In this document: one piece after another, positions 34,061 to 43,247 of the stretch | Position numbering within the stretch: position 1 is the stretch's first letter | Layout of the letters: every line of letters starts with the position of its first letter | Assembly: GCF_023276435.1 (NCBI RefSeq) | Contig: NZ_JALLPO010000002.1 | Location: 62,001-126,000 of the forward strand | Reading direction: 5' to 3' | DNA from: Sphaerisporangium perillae | GTDB lineage: Bacteria; Actinomycetota; Actinomycetes; Streptosporangiales; Streptosporangiaceae | Length of the DNA stretch: 64,000 bases | Made by a program: the position numbers and the translations under genes | Notes under the pieces: model-generated | Told to the model about the DNA's origin: nothing | The model's input: only the letters and a program-made list of their open reading frames with translations | Databases searched by the model: none

Positions 34061-34252
34061 GACGCAGCCGCTCCGATCTCGGCCCCCGCCCGCACCGGAC
34101 ACCACCAGCCAGCCTCCATACGACTCAAATCGCACCCCCTGACCTGCGACGACACCAAGCGGCTGATCGGACCGGCAAGAACAAGACTGTTGTCCCAGCG
34201 TCTTGTGCCGCACTCTGGGTGGCCCGGCACCGCGAACCAGAAGGCAGAACCA

Positions 34253-34425
34253 GTGACATCTCCCGGCCACGGTCCCCGCGAGGAGATCAGGCGTGAGCAG
34301 GAGCACCTCTCCCTGCTGTACGACCGGCTCGACACCCTCCGGCGGCAGACGACAGACGGCCGAGCGGCTCGCCGCCGTACTGCGCTAAACCGGAGGCACC
34401 CCGCAGGGAGTTCGACCGAACTCAG
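34253..34425 (+). pseudogene. N-terminal remnant of a HelR/HelD-like RNA polymerase-recycling ATPase
   Basis: GTG at 34253 opens VTSPGHGPREEIRREQEHL and SLLYDRLDTLRRQT, the start of the antiparallel coiled coil found at the N-terminus of HelR-type helicase-like proteins. A 7-bp duplication (CAGACG repeated with an A) shifts the frame, after which the +2 frame reads TAERLAAVLR and then a stop. Nothing of the ATPase domains remains. The identification rests on about 35 residues. Confidence 0.5.
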
Positions 34426-34586
34426 CACCGCGCCGGTCATAACCCACAGGATCGGATCGAACGTCCGACGGGCAGTGCCGGACATGGCCACGCCGCATGT
34501 GCCGGCCTATGCGGCAACGGGCTTGAGGTGCTTCCTCTAAGTGTTGTTGTTGTTTTTTGTGGATGCGGTTTTCCGCCCCGACCAGG

Positions 34587-34612
34587 CGGCTTTACAAAGT
34601 AAGTTTCATTCG
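34587..34612 (+). repeat. Dispersed repeat R, copy R1
   Basis: CGGCTTTACAAAGTAAG followed by TTTCATTCG, identical to R2 and R3. The core TTAC-AAA-GTAA is palindromic. The plus strand carries a TAA and the minus strand a TGA within the repeat. Upstream bases (34490-34586) are loosely similar to those before R2; downstream bases 34649-34680 match those after R3. Confidence 0.75.
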
Positions 34613-34907
34613 GATGCCTGGGCACGCTGCCGCTCGCAAGAGATGCATCATGCCGAGACGTTCGGACACGCCGATCGCCGCCGGCTTGCCCAAGTCCACC
34701 ATCAGGCCGTGCTCGGCGTCGAGCACGGGTTGCGCACCGCCTCTGCGCCTCCTGGATCGGGGCCCCCTGCCGCCGACGGCCGTGGTGGCGATAGAGCGTC
34801 CGCGAGATAGCGGTGAACCGCATGATGGGCCTGTGACCTGAAAGATTCACGGCCGTGCGGACATGTGGTGTTACCACTGACAACGTCCCGAGGAGGACGA
34901 ACCCCCA

Positions 34908-34945
34908 TTGGATGAGGACGAGTTCGCCGCCGTCTACGCGAAGAA
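34908..34945 (+). pseudogene. ECF sigma factor gene, 5' fragment (interrupted by the Tn3 transposon)
   Basis: TTG at 34908, with GAGGAGG upstream (34889-34896), opens LDEDEFAAVYAK and is cut after the two bases AA of the next codon at 34945. Removing bases 34946-45527 and one AAGAA copy joins it in frame to NYQPLFGYALRRCHSPDDAA at 45533. The reconstructed protein has 181 residues. GTGGT-GTT-ACCAC (34865-34877) upstream may be part of its promoter region. Confidence 0.85.
34941..34945. repeat. Left target-site duplication of the transposon
   Basis: AAGAA immediately outside the left inverted repeat, identical to AAGAA at 45528-45532. Tn3-family transposition creates 5-bp duplications. The perfect match indicates a single insertion without later rearrangement of the ends. 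Confidence 0.9.
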
Positions 34946-34984
34946 GGGGGGCGGCCGGAATACGCCGGAAAGGGGCCGCGGGCT
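34946..34984 (+). repeat. Left terminal inverted repeat (39 bp)
   Basis: Starts with GGGGGG, as Tn3 ends usually start with GGGG, and ends GGGCT. It matches the complement of 45489-45527 at 38 of 39 positions; the difference is G here versus A at position 22. The transposase gene starts 58 bp inside. Confidence 0.93.
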
Positions 34985-35041
34985 GAGGGCTGATCGTTAG
35001 GGTGGGCGGCGTCTTGTTGGCGGCGTCTGCGGGGGTTGGCT

Positions 35042-38000
35042 GTGACCCCGGTCGATCGGACGGCGTATCCACGGTTTGGCCGTGTGGTGTCGGGGCGGGA
35101 GCTGGCTGAGGCGTTCACGCCGACGGATGCCGAGGTGGAGTGGGCGCAGGGCAAGACGCAGGATCAGCAGCATCTGCTGGCCCTGGTGGTGTGGTTGAAG
35201 TCCTACCAGCGGCTGGGGTACTTCCCGAAGGTCGAGGATGTGCCACTGGTGGTGGTGCGGCATGTGAGGGGCGTTCTGGGACTCGGCGAGGACGTAGCGC
35301 TGGAGCGTGCGGCGGTTCGGTCGGCCAAGCGGCATCGGGAGTTCATCCGCAAGCGGATGAAGGTCGTCTATGACGGGGCCGGGGTCCGGAAGGTCTCCGA
35401 GGAGGCGATTCGTAGGGCGGTCCTGACTAAGGACAATCCTGCGGATTTGATCAACGTGGCGTTGGAGGAGTTGGTTCGGGCGCGCTGTGAGCTGCCGGGG
35501 TACACCACGCTGGATGCGATGGCCGCGACGATCCGCACCGAGGTCAATAGCGGCTTCTACCAGAGCGTCGCTGGGCGGCTCGATGCTGTGGCCAAGGCCA
35601 GGCTGGCGCGGATGCTGGTGGTGGATCCGATCAGTCGGCGCAGCGAGTTCGACCGTTTGAAGGATGTGGCGCAGGCCGCGTCGCTGGGCAAGTTCAAGCA
35701 GCGCCTGGAGCTGCTGGAGGGTATCGACGCGATCAGGCCGACCGAGGTGTGGCTGAATGGCGTGCCACCGGGGAAGATCGCTCATTTCGCTGGGGAGGCG
35801 CGGGTCACCGACGTTGCCGACATGAAGAAGATCACCACCGAGGACAAGCGGATGACGCTGATTGTCTGCTTTGTGCACGCAGTCCGTACCGGTGTCCGCG
35901 ATGACGTGGTGACGATGTTCTGCAAGCGGATGGCCGCGATCCACAAGAAGGGGCGCGAGCGCCTAGAGGCCCTGCGGGAGGCGCATCGGGCCGAATCGGA
36001 GCGGCTGTTGGGCGTCTTCGGCGACGTGCTGTCTGTGGTTGTCGAGGCTACCGCCCCTGAGGAGGAGGCGTCGGCCGAGAGCAACGGTGATGCCTCGGTC
36101 GAGGGCCGAGCGCCGGACACGCGTGAAGTGGCGGAGCGGGCCGGCCGGTTGGTGCTGAAGACACTGGAGAAGGCAGGCGGGGTGGAGGTGCTGGCTGCGG
36201 CCCATGAGGCTGTGTCGGCCCATCACGGCAACAATTACCTGCCGCTGCTGGAGCAGTACTACGGATCCCACCGTGCGGCGCTGTTCACACTGGTGAACGC
36301 GATCACGCTGGAGTCCACCAGCGCGGACCGCAGCGTTGTTGACGCGGTGGAGTTCCTGCGGGCGCTGCGTGGCGCGAAGGCCGCGTTCGTGCCGGAGCGG
36401 CTGACGGTCGAGCGGGTGGGCGCGGACGGGCAACCGGTCACGGTGACGCTGTCGATCGACATCGACGGCTTCGCCTCGGCGATGTGGAAGAAGATCCTCC
36501 GGGACAAGCAAAGGCCGGGGATGCTGGTGCGCCGCCACGTGGAGATTTGCGTGTTCTCGTACCTGGCGGCGGAGTTGCGGTCCGGGGACATCGCGGTGGC
36601 GGGGTCGGAGTCCTACGCCAACCTGCACGAGCAACTGATGTCCTGGCAGGAGTGCGAGCCGCTGGTGGCCCGGTTCTGTGAGCAGGCCGGGATCCCGTCC
36701 GAGCCGTCGCAGCTGACCGCCTTCTTCCAGGACAAGCTCGCCGCCCTCGCTCTGAGCGTCGATGCCGGGTATCCCTCCAACATCGACCTGGTGCTGGAGG
36801 GTGGACGTCCGGTGCTCAAGCGTCGCAAGGGCGCCGAGCGTCGGCCGGAGGCGCTCGAGTTGGAGGCCGCGCTCCATGACCGGCTGCCGCAGCGGGCGCT
36901 GCTGGACATCCTCACTCGCACCGCCTATCTGCTGGGCTGGCACCATCACTTCGGCCCGGCCTCCGGCTCGGATCCGAAGATCAAAGAGGCCTTGGCCCGC
37001 TACGTGCTGACGGTGTTCGCGCATGGCACGCTACTCGGCCCGTCCCAGGTCGCGGCACACATGCGCGGCAAGATCAGCGTGCACGAGCTCTCGCTGGCAG
37101 GCAACAAGCACGCCACCGCCAGCAAGATTGAGAAAGCGTCGGCGACGGTCGTCAACGCGTTCAACAAGCTGGACGTGGCCGGCGTGTGGGGCGACGGGAA
37201 GACCGTCGCCGCGGACGGCTCCCAGATCGACACGTGGGAGAACAACCTGCTGGCGGAGACGTCGATCCGGTACGGGGGCTATGGAGGCATCGCCTACCGG
37301 CATGTCTCCAACACCTACGTCGCCCTGTTCAGCCACTTCATCCCGTGCGGGGTGTGGGAGGCGGTCTACATCATCGAGGGGCTGCTGAAGAACACCTCCG
37401 ACGTCCAGCCCGATACCATCCACGCGGACACCCAAGGCCAGTCGCTGCCGGTCTTCGGCCTGGCCGCGCTCCTGGGATTCGACTTGCTCCCCCGCATCCG
37501 CAACTGGCACGACCTGATCTTCTACCGGCCCGCCCTCGACAGGCACTACCAACACATCGATTCCCTATTCGGGGACGAGGCGGTCGACTGGGGCCTGATC
37601 GAGGCCCATTGGACGGACCTGCTGCGCACCGCGATCTCCATCCGGGAGAACAGGATGTCCTCGGTCACGCTGCTGCGCCGGCTGGGCCACCACTCCCGCA
37701 AGAACCGCCTGTACCGGGCATTCAGGGAGCTCGGCCGGGCGATCCGCACCATTACGCTGCTGCGCTATCTGTCCGAGCCGCAGCTGCGGGAGCAGATCAC
37801 CCGGGTCACCAACCGGAACGAGGCCTTCCACGGTTTCGCCGACTGGCTCATGTTCGGCGGCAAGCTCATCGGCCACAACGACCCCGACTACCAGGAGAAG
37901 GTCATCAAGTTCAACGAGTTGCTCGCCAACTGCGTCATGTACTCAACAGCCCTGGACATCACCGACTCCGCCAACGAGATCGCCGCCGAGGGCCAGCCTG

Positions 38001-38155
38001 TCGACCTGGACGACCTGGCGACCGTTTCCCCCTACATCACCCACACCGTCCGCCGGTTCGGGAACTGGACTCTCAACCTCACCCCGCCGGACGGCACGCC
38101 CAACACCCGGTTGGATCTGGAGCCACGAGTGTTGTTCGCCGCGGCTCTGGCCTGA
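35042..38155 (+). CDS. tnpA: Tn3-family transposase (TnpA), intact
   Basis: About 1037 residues from GTG at 35042 (a TTG at 35036 is possible), a normal to slightly long size for TnpA. An N-terminal DUF4158 DNA-binding region (RTAYPRFGRVVSGRELAEAF to about 330) contains an acidic-alanine insertion (about 340-365). The C-terminal DDE catalytic domain has Asp725 in VAADGSQID, Asp796 in HADTQGQSLP and Glu927 in TNRNEAFHGFADWLMFGGK, all expected catalytic positions, plus LGFDLLPRIRNWHDLIFYRP. No frameshift. The left inverted repeat precedes it by 58 bp. It cuts and joins the transposon ends for replicative transposition; the resulting cointegrate would be resolved by the tyrosine recombinase at the other end. 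Confidence 0.95.
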   Translation: MTPVDRTAYPRFGRVVSGRELAEAFTPTDAEVEWAQGKTQDQQHLLALVVWLKSYQRLGYFPKVEDVPLVVVRHVRGVLGLGEDVALERAAVRSAKRHREFIRKRMKVVYDGAGVRKVSEEAIRRAVLTKDNPADLINVALEELVRARCELPGYTTLDAMAATIRTEVNSGFYQSVAGRLDAVAKARLARMLVVDPISRRSEFDRLKDVAQAASLGKFKQRLELLEGIDAIRPTEVWLNGVPPGKIAHFAGEARVTDVADMKKITTEDKRMTLIVCFVHAVRTGVRDDVVTMFCKRMAAIHKKGRERLEALREAHRAESERLLGVFGDVLSVVVEATAPEEEASAESNGDASVEGRAPDTREVAERAGRLVLKTLEKAGGVEVLAAAHEAVSAHHGNNYLPLLEQYYGSHRAALFTLVNAITLESTSADRSVVDAVEFLRALRGAKAAFVPERLTVERVGADGQPVTVTLSIDIDGFASAMWKKILRDKQRPGMLVRRHVEICVFSYLAAELRSGDIAVAGSESYANLHEQLMSWQECEPLVARFCEQAGIPSEPSQLTAFFQDKLAALALSVDAGYPSNIDLVLEGGRPVLKRRKGAERRPEALELEAALHDRLPQRALLDILTRTAYLLGWHHHFGPASGSDPKIKEALARYVLTVFAHGTLLGPSQVAAHMRGKISVHELSLAGNKHATASKIEKASATVVNAFNKLDVAGVWGDGKTVAADGSQIDTWENNLLAETSIRYGGYGGIAYRHVSNTYVALFSHFIPCGVWEAVYIIEGLLKNTSDVQPDTIHADTQGQSLPVFGLAALLGFDLLPRIRNWHDLIFYRPALDRHYQHIDSLFGDEAVDWGLIEAHWTDLLRTAISIRENRMSSVTLLRRLGHHSRKNRLYRAFRELGRAIRTITLLRYLSEPQLREQITRVTNRNEAFHGFADWLMFGGKLIGHNDPDYQEKVIKFNELLANCVMYSTALDITDSANEIAAEGQPVDLDDLATVSPYITHTVRRFGNWTLNLTPPDGTPNTRLDLEPRVLFAAALA

Positions 38156-38386
38156 TCCCCCTCATGAGATGCCGAAAGTGACCGGTGGGGACGAGGACCT
38201 CCAGCGGGTGGTGCGCTTCTTGGTCGCTGCACACCACGCCAGGAGGTCCGCACTCCTTTCGAGATCCTCGACGGGCAGGTCGCGAATCCCGTCCTTGCGT
38301 CCCCAACGTCCGTGGTCAGTACGCCGATGTGAGCGGCGCAAGGAACGGATCTATGCGGCATCACCAGGCTTGCCGTGGTGGTCGGC

Positions 38387-40210
38387 TTAGAGAGTCGCCG
38401 TCACGGGACGGCGGCCGCCAAGGTGGGCGGGAACGGAGGTGAGCGCCGCCACCACGAGCACGGTTGCCAGCACCAGGGCGATCAGCTGCCAGGGTGCGGG
38501 AAGCGTGGCCTTGTCGCTGTCGCCGCCGGTGATCGTGTTGATGGAGGCGAACAGCAGGAAGCCTCCCGGGAAGACACCCATGACGGCGCCGAGGAGCGCG
38601 GGCAGCACCTGCGCGGTCGCCAGGGCGACGGTCACTTCCCGCGGGGTGGCGCCGAGGGCGCGTGCCAGCGCCGACGCATGCCGGTTGTCGAGCACCGTCG
38701 CCCAGGTGATGACGATGGCGTTGACCGCCGCCAGGGTGAGCAGGATGACCGTCCAGACCAGGAGCACGTGCCGCAGCACCGCCACCTGGGCTTCGGTGTA
38801 TGCGCCGGTGCCTGGCTGGTCGGTGAGGAAGGCGTTGAGCACCAGCAGGACGTAGATGCCGCTGACCGTGACCGCGATGCTGACCACGCCCAGCACCACC
38901 CGTCGCGGCCGGCGGGCGGTGACCCGCAGAGCGAGCAGCAGCGGGACGGGCAGTCGCGCCGAGAGAGTGATCAGCCAACCGGTGCGGCGAGGTGGGCGTG
39001 CCGCGTCGGCCAGCGCGCTGACGGTGCTGGACTGGGCCGCGCGCACGGCCGGAACAGTGGTCGCCACCACCGCGACGCCGAGTGCCACGGCAGTCACCAG
39101 ACCGATCGTGGACCAGGTCAACGACGCCGTCCCCGCGCCGCCGACGAGGCCCGCGCTCGACTCGGTGAGTAACGGAGCGGTCAGCGCTCCGATCATCAGC
39201 CCGGCCGCGGCCGCGACGACGGCCACCAGGAGGTACTCCGCGAGTAGCACGGCAGCGACCAGACCCGGTGTGCCGCCGACTGCTTTCAGCAACCCGATAC
39301 GCTTGGTCTGATCGGCCATCCGCCCGCCGACCAGCACCGAAAGACTGGCCACAGCGAGCAGGCCGAGCAGCCAGGCGCCGATCAGCAGCAGGATCTGGGA
39401 GTCCCGGGCCAGGTCGGTGGCGTCAGCGAGAATGCTCTCCCAGGTCTGCATCGGCATAGCGCCGCCATGATCGCCACCGGTCCGGTCGACGAATGCCTGC
39501 GCTTTGTCCGGCTCGGCCAGCTTCAGGTTCATCACATAGGACAGGGAGCTTCGGTCCGAGGCGAGGCTCCGCACATCCGCCTGGGTGAGCCAGACCAGCC
39601 CGGGATTGTGCAGCAACCCCGCCGGCAGATCCCGGTCGTCGGGGATGGCGCCGTTGATACAGCCGGCGGAGACGATGCAGGACGCCCCGGGATAGGGCGG
39701 CATGGCGGCGGTGACCGCGACGCCGACGACCTTGAACGACCTACCGCCCAGGGCGACCGAGTCACCGACGCCCACATCGAGCGAGTCGGCGAAGGCGGCC
39801 TCGAGCACCACGCCGCCGTCGCTGACCCAACTGCCCTGCGTCACCTCGGGCTGATCGACCGCCGCGACAGTGGCGTCGCGCCCCATGGCCTGGACATCCG
39901 ACGTCCGGCCGGACGCCTCGAGCTTTCCTGCGATGACGGGGTACGGTCCGCTGTGCTCGGTGACGCCGGAGGCGGTGGCCAATTTCCCAAGCTCAGTGAG
40001 GCCGGCGAGGTTGGCGTTGGCGACCACGTCGGGTCCCTTGGTCGCCGCCCGGGTGCTCTGGTACGGGTCGCCGGCCGCGTCGCGTAGGACGAGCCCGAGC
40101 GTCAGCGTCGTGGTGGCGGCCAGGATGGCGATCAGCAGAAGCGCGGCCTCGGTACGGCGACGCCGGAGGTCTCGCAGGGCGAGACGGATCACGAGAAGAA
40201 TGCGGCCCAT
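38387..40210 (-). CDS. ABC transporter permease (MacB/FtsX-like)
   Basis: About 607 residues from the ATG at 40210 (MGRILLVIRLALRDLRRRR), with GGAGG 10 nt upstream. Two copies of the FtsX-like unit: an N-terminal membrane helix (about 21-43), a large extracytoplasmic domain (about 45-270), three helices (LLLIGAWLLGLLAVASLSVL and following, about 275-390), then a further set near 440-590 beginning RVVLGVVSIAVTVSGIYVLL. This is the topology of MacB/LolC/BceB-type mechanotransmission exporters. The gene starts 5 bp after the ATPase gene stops, so both are translated from one mRNA. Its neighbours in the transposon, a two-component system and a secreted protease, suggest resistance to a peptide or cell-wall antibiotic. 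Confidence 0.88.
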   Translation of the reverse strand: MGRILLVIRLALRDLRRRRTEAALLLIAILAATTTLTLGLVLRDAAGDPYQSTRAATKGPDVVANANLAGLTELGKLATASGVTEHSGPYPVIAGKLEASGRTSDVQAMGRDATVAAVDQPEVTQGSWVSDGGVVLEAAFADSLDVGVGDSVALGGRSFKVVGVAVTAAMPPYPGASCIVSAGCINGAIPDDRDLPAGLLHNPGLVWLTQADVRSLASDRSSLSYVMNLKLAEPDKAQAFVDRTGGDHGGAMPMQTWESILADATDLARDSQILLLIGAWLLGLLAVASLSVLVGGRMADQTKRIGLLKAVGGTPGLVAAVLLAEYLLVAVVAAAAGLMIGALTAPLLTESSAGLVGGAGTASLTWSTIGLVTAVALGVAVVATTVPAVRAAQSSTVSALADAARPPRRTGWLITLSARLPVPLLLALRVTARRPRRVVLGVVSIAVTVSGIYVLLVLNAFLTDQPGTGAYTEAQVAVLRHVLLVWTVILLTLAAVNAIVITWATVLDNRHASALARALGATPREVTVALATAQVLPALLGAVMGVFPGGFLLFASINTITGGDSDKATLPAPWQLIALVLATVLVVAALTSVPAHLGGRRPVTATL

Positions 40211-40215
40211 TGCGG

Positions 40216-40962
40216 TCAATCCTCCAGCCCGACGAGCGCGCCGAGCTGCCCGGTGGTGCCGCCGGTCAGCCAGGTCTCGTCCACGAACGCGCCGTCGCGC
40301 ATCGAGAACTTCCGGTCCGCGGTGGCCGCGATCCGCGCGTCGTGGGTGACGATGACCAGCGTCTGACCGGATTCGTGCAGGTCCTTGAAGAGCTGGAGGA
40401 CGTCCAAGGTGGCGGCGCTGTCCAGGTTTCCGGTCGGTTCGTCAGCGAGGACCACCAGCGGCTCGTTGCTCAGCGCCCGGGCGACCGCGACCCGCTGCCG
40501 CTGACCGCCCGACAGCGCGGAGGGCAGGAAGCGCTCCCGGCCGGCGAGCCCGAGCTGATCCAGCAGCTCCTCCGCGCGCCGCCGTGCGACCCGCGGTGAG
40601 CGTCCGGCCAGCAGCGCCGCCAGCTCGACGTTCTCGACGGCGGTGAGCTCCTCCATCAGGTGGAAGGACTGGAAGACGTAGCTGACCTCGGTACGCCGCA
40701 TCCGGGCTAGCGCCTTCTCGCTGATGTTGTCGATGCGCCGGCCGTTCAGCGACACCTCGCCGGCCGAGGGCCGATCCAGCCCGCCGAGCAGGTGCAGCAG
40801 CGTGGACTTACCGCAGCCGCTGGGCCCCATGATCGCCACCGTCTCTCCCGCGCTGACGTCGAGATCGACGCCGTCGACGGCGCGCACCAATCCTTCCCCT
40901 TTGCCATGCTCCTTCCGCAGCCCGCGGGCGCTCAGTACGGGCGTGCCGGCGGCATTGCTCAC
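40216..40962 (-). CDS. ABC transporter ATP-binding protein (MacB/LolD type)
   Basis: 248 residues from the GTG at 40962, preceded by GGAAGGAG at 7 nt. All ABC motifs are present: Walker A GPSGCGKST, Q-loop in YVFQSFHLME, signature LSGGQRQRVAVARAL, Walker B VVLADEPTGNLD, and H-loop in VIVTHD. The ADEPTGNLDS sequence and the FQSFHLM segment are typical of the LolD/MacB/BceA group that pairs with FtsX-like permeases. The downstream permease gene is its partner. The frame is open further upstream but there is no ribosome site or homology there. The 188 bp to the protease gene hold no recognisable gene. Confidence 0.92.
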   Translation of the reverse strand: MSNAAGTPVLSARGLRKEHGKGEGLVRAVDGVDLDVSAGETVAIMGPSGCGKSTLLHLLGGLDRPSAGEVSLNGRRIDNISEKALARMRRTEVSYVFQSFHLMEELTAVENVELAALLAGRSPRVARRRAEELLDQLGLAGRERFLPSALSGGQRQRVAVARALSNEPLVVLADEPTGNLDSAATLDVLQLFKDLHESGQTLVIVTHDARIAATADRKFSMRDGAFVDETWLTGGTTGQLGALVGLED

Positions 40963-41150
40963 GATCCACTCCTTCCGATAGGTCCGGTTCTGCTTACGGG
41001 TCTTGAGCCGGCGCAGGTCCGCCTCAAACGGGAGCACGATGCGCTCCGCCAACAGCGCTGCGGTCGAGCGGGTCCGGCTCGGCCATGGCGGGGCGCTGGG
41101 TGTCGGCGACGGTGAGAGGGGCGGCCGGCCCAGCCGCTGCGGCAAGCGCG

Positions 41151-42506
41151 TCAAAGAAGCGCCAGCGCCTTGGCCACACCCGGGTCGCGCCCGGTGGCCA
41201 GGTCGAGGGCGGTCATGGGGGCGTAGTGGTCGACCGGCACGCCGATCGTGTCGATGATTTCGCGGGCGGGCCCGAGGTGCCGGACCTTGGGCAGGAGCAC
41301 GGCGCTGCCGTCGTCGAGGAGGTATGCCTCGCTGGGGCCAGAGACGGCCCCAGCGGTGCGGGTCCCGATGAGGGTGCCCAGGCCGTTGTCCTTGACCGCC
41401 GCGCTGAAGTCCTCGCAGGCCGAGGCGCATCCGCGGTCAGTGAGCACGATCAGGCGCGAGCCAAGCAGCGGGACGCTGTCGTCGGTCCGGTTGGGCACAC
41501 AGTCGCCCTTGAGCGGGCAGAAGTAGCTGGTGACCTTGCCGTGCGCGAATGCGCCGAGCAGCCGGGTCACCTCGCGAGGTGACCCGCCGCCGTTGCCGCG
41601 CAGATCGAGGACCACGACCTCCGGTTTGTCCCGCAGCTTGACGATGACCTGGTCGGCGGCGCCTTGGTAGAATCCGGGCAGTTGGACGTAGGTGACGCCG
41701 TCGGCGAGTTTCTTTGACGTCACCGCCGGGGGCTGCCGCGTGATGGGGCCCTCTTTGAGCTCGACGGTGCGGGTCCGTCCTGTTGTGGGGCGCTTGAGCG
41801 TGAGCCGTACGGTGCCGGGGGCGGTGATGGCCTGGACGAGGCTCTGGTTCACGGTGTCGCCGATGAACGCCGGCACGCCGTTGGCCTTGACCACAATGTC
41901 CCCTGGCCTGATGTCGGCCTTGGCGGCGGGGCTGCCGGGCAGGACCCGGGTGATGAACAGCGGCGGCCGGGCCGCGGGGTCGAGCTGCGGGCCGTACTCG
42001 GCCGACACGCCCGCGATGCCCGTCCCGATCGGCTCGCCCTGCGACGGGTCCGGCCGGACCCAGCGGGCGTGGTTGTCGTGGAGCCCAGCCACCATGCCGG
42101 TGATCGCGGCGCGCAGCGCGGCGGGGTCGCCGTCACCGAGGACCTTCGCGAAGGCGGACCAGTCGGTGTCGCGGTTCCCGGTCAGGGCGGGCAACCTAAG
42201 GTCGGCCCGGTCGGCGCCGCGCCGCATCAGGTTCTGGGTATAGGCGGCGAAGGCGCTCTTCAGCAATTCCTTCGGATCCATGACCGGGCCGCTGTAGTAG
42301 TTGTCCAGCACGCAGAAGTACGCCTGCCGGAGCGTGTTCACCGATGTCGGCGGTGCCGATTCCGGCGGTGGCGCCGTGCTGGTGGTGCAGCCCCCGCCTC
42401 GGGTGGCCGATGGGGACGCCGGCTGGGACGTCGTGGCCGATGCTGACGCGGATGCGGACATGGAGCAAGCCGCCACCAGGACGGCTGCGCAGAGGGCTCT
42501 GATCAT
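41151..42506 (-). CDS. S41-family (C-terminal processing) protease, lipoprotein
   Basis: 451 residues. The N-terminus MIRALCAAVLVAACSMSAS has a lipobox (LVAAC), so the mature protein should be lipid-anchored outside the membrane, followed by a Ser/Thr/Pro-rich linker. A PDZ domain (about 195-260: GSPAAKADIRPGDIVVKANG) precedes the tail-specific protease domain: VTYVQLPGFYQGAADQVI, VVVLDLRGNGGGSPREV, the likely catalytic Ser in TDRGCASACEDFSAAVK with the Lys of AAVKDNGLG, and GTRTAGAVSG. CtpA-type proteases cleave exported proteins near their C-termini. It starts 87 bp from the divergent response regulator and may be its target. Confidence 0.88.
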   Translation of the reverse strand: MIRALCAAVLVAACSMSASASASATTSQPASPSATRGGGCTTSTAPPPESAPPTSVNTLRQAYFCVLDNYYSGPVMDPKELLKSAFAAYTQNLMRRGADRADLRLPALTGNRDTDWSAFAKVLGDGDPAALRAAITGMVAGLHDNHARWVRPDPSQGEPIGTGIAGVSAEYGPQLDPAARPPLFITRVLPGSPAAKADIRPGDIVVKANGVPAFIGDTVNQSLVQAITAPGTVRLTLKRPTTGRTRTVELKEGPITRQPPAVTSKKLADGVTYVQLPGFYQGAADQVIVKLRDKPEVVVLDLRGNGGGSPREVTRLLGAFAHGKVTSYFCPLKGDCVPNRTDDSVPLLGSRLIVLTDRGCASACEDFSAAVKDNGLGTLIGTRTAGAVSGPSEAYLLDDGSAVLLPKVRHLGPAREIIDTIGVPVDHYAPMTALDLATGRDPGVAKALALL

Positions 42507-42540
42507 GGCCGCCAGCGTGGCCTGAAGCGGGTTACACAGT

Positions 42541-42560
42541 CGTGAACGGATCCGTTAACG
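42541..42560. promoter_or_regulatory. 20-bp palindrome between protease and response-regulator genes
   Basis: CGTGAACGGATCCGTTAACG: the inner 12 bp (AACGGATCCGTT, 42545-42556) is a perfect palindrome and the outer CGT/ACG also pair, with one mismatched pair between. It lies centrally in the 87-bp gap between divergent starts (42506 and 42594), as expected for an operator of the adjacent response regulator. Confidence 0.6.
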
Positions 42561-42593
42561 CCATTGCAACCCCGGTTCGAGTATGAATGTCGG

Positions 42594-43247
42594 GTGCGCA
42601 TTCTGGTGGCCGAAGACGAACGCGACCTGGCCGATCTCGTGGCGGTGGGATTGCGCCGCCATGCCATGGCCGTCGACGTGGTGTATGACGGGGCCGCCGC
42701 GGTGGAACGGTTGGCGGTGCACGACTACGACGTTCTCGTGCTGGATCGGGACTTGCCCGAGATGCACGGCGACCTCGTGTGTCGTGAGCTGGTGGCACGC
42801 GGGAGCCGTACGCGGATCTTGATGATGACGGCGGCGGCGTCGGTGCCGGAGCGAGTGGCGGGTCTGGGGATGGGAGCCGACGACTACCTGCCCAAACCGT
42901 TCGACTATGCCGAGCTGGTCGCGCGAGTGCAGGCGCTGGGACGGCGTAGCCAGTCGGCGGTACCGCCGGTACTGACGCGGCACGGGATCGTGCTCGACAG
43001 GCACCGGCTGCAAGCCTCGCGGGACGGGCGGCACCTGCACCTGTCCCTCAAGGAGTTCGCCGTCCTTGAGGTGCTGATGAGGGCGGACGGCGCGGTCGTG
43101 AGCTCCGAACGGCTGCTTGAAGAGGCATGGGACGAGAACGCCGATCCGTTTACGACGGTGGTGCGGGTCCTGATCAGCCGCCTACGGGCCAAGTTGGGCG
43201 ACCCGCCGTGCATTCAGACCGTTCCCGGTGCGGGATACCTGCTGTGA
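42594..43247 (+). CDS. OmpR-family response regulator
   Basis: 217 residues from the GTG at 42594. The receiver domain (about 1-120) has the acidic pair in VAEDERDLADLVA, the phosphoacceptor Asp in DVLVLDRDLPEMHGD, Thr in LMMTAAAS and Lys in DDYLPKPFDYAEL. The DNA-binding domain (about 130-217) is the OmpR winged helix: LHLSLKEFAVLEVLMRADG, VVSSERLLEEAWDE, VVRVLISRLRAKLGDP, TVPGAGYLL. It overlaps the kinase gene by GTGA. The 20-bp palindrome upstream is its probable binding site, and it probably controls the divergent protease gene and perhaps the ABC genes. Confidence 0.93.
   Translation: MRILVAEDERDLADLVAVGLRRHAMAVDVVYDGAAAVERLAVHDYDVLVLDRDLPEMHGDLVCRELVARGSRTRILMMTAAASVPERVAGLGMGADDYLPKPFDYAELVARVQALGRRSQSAVPPVLTRHGIVLDRHRLQASRDGRHLHLSLKEFAVLEVLMRADGAVVSSERLLEEAWDENADPFTTVVRVLISRLRAKLGDPPCIQTVPGAGYLL

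Larger units (their letters stand above)
34061..34907. other. Gene-poor junction region with remnants
   Basis: Holds the helR-like remnant (34253-34425), repeat copy R1 (34587-34612) and, right of it on the minus strand, a fragment reading KPAAIGVSERLGM whose DNA is also present next to R3. Otherwise no gene is visible before the start of the disrupted sigma factor at 34908. Confidence 0.5.
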
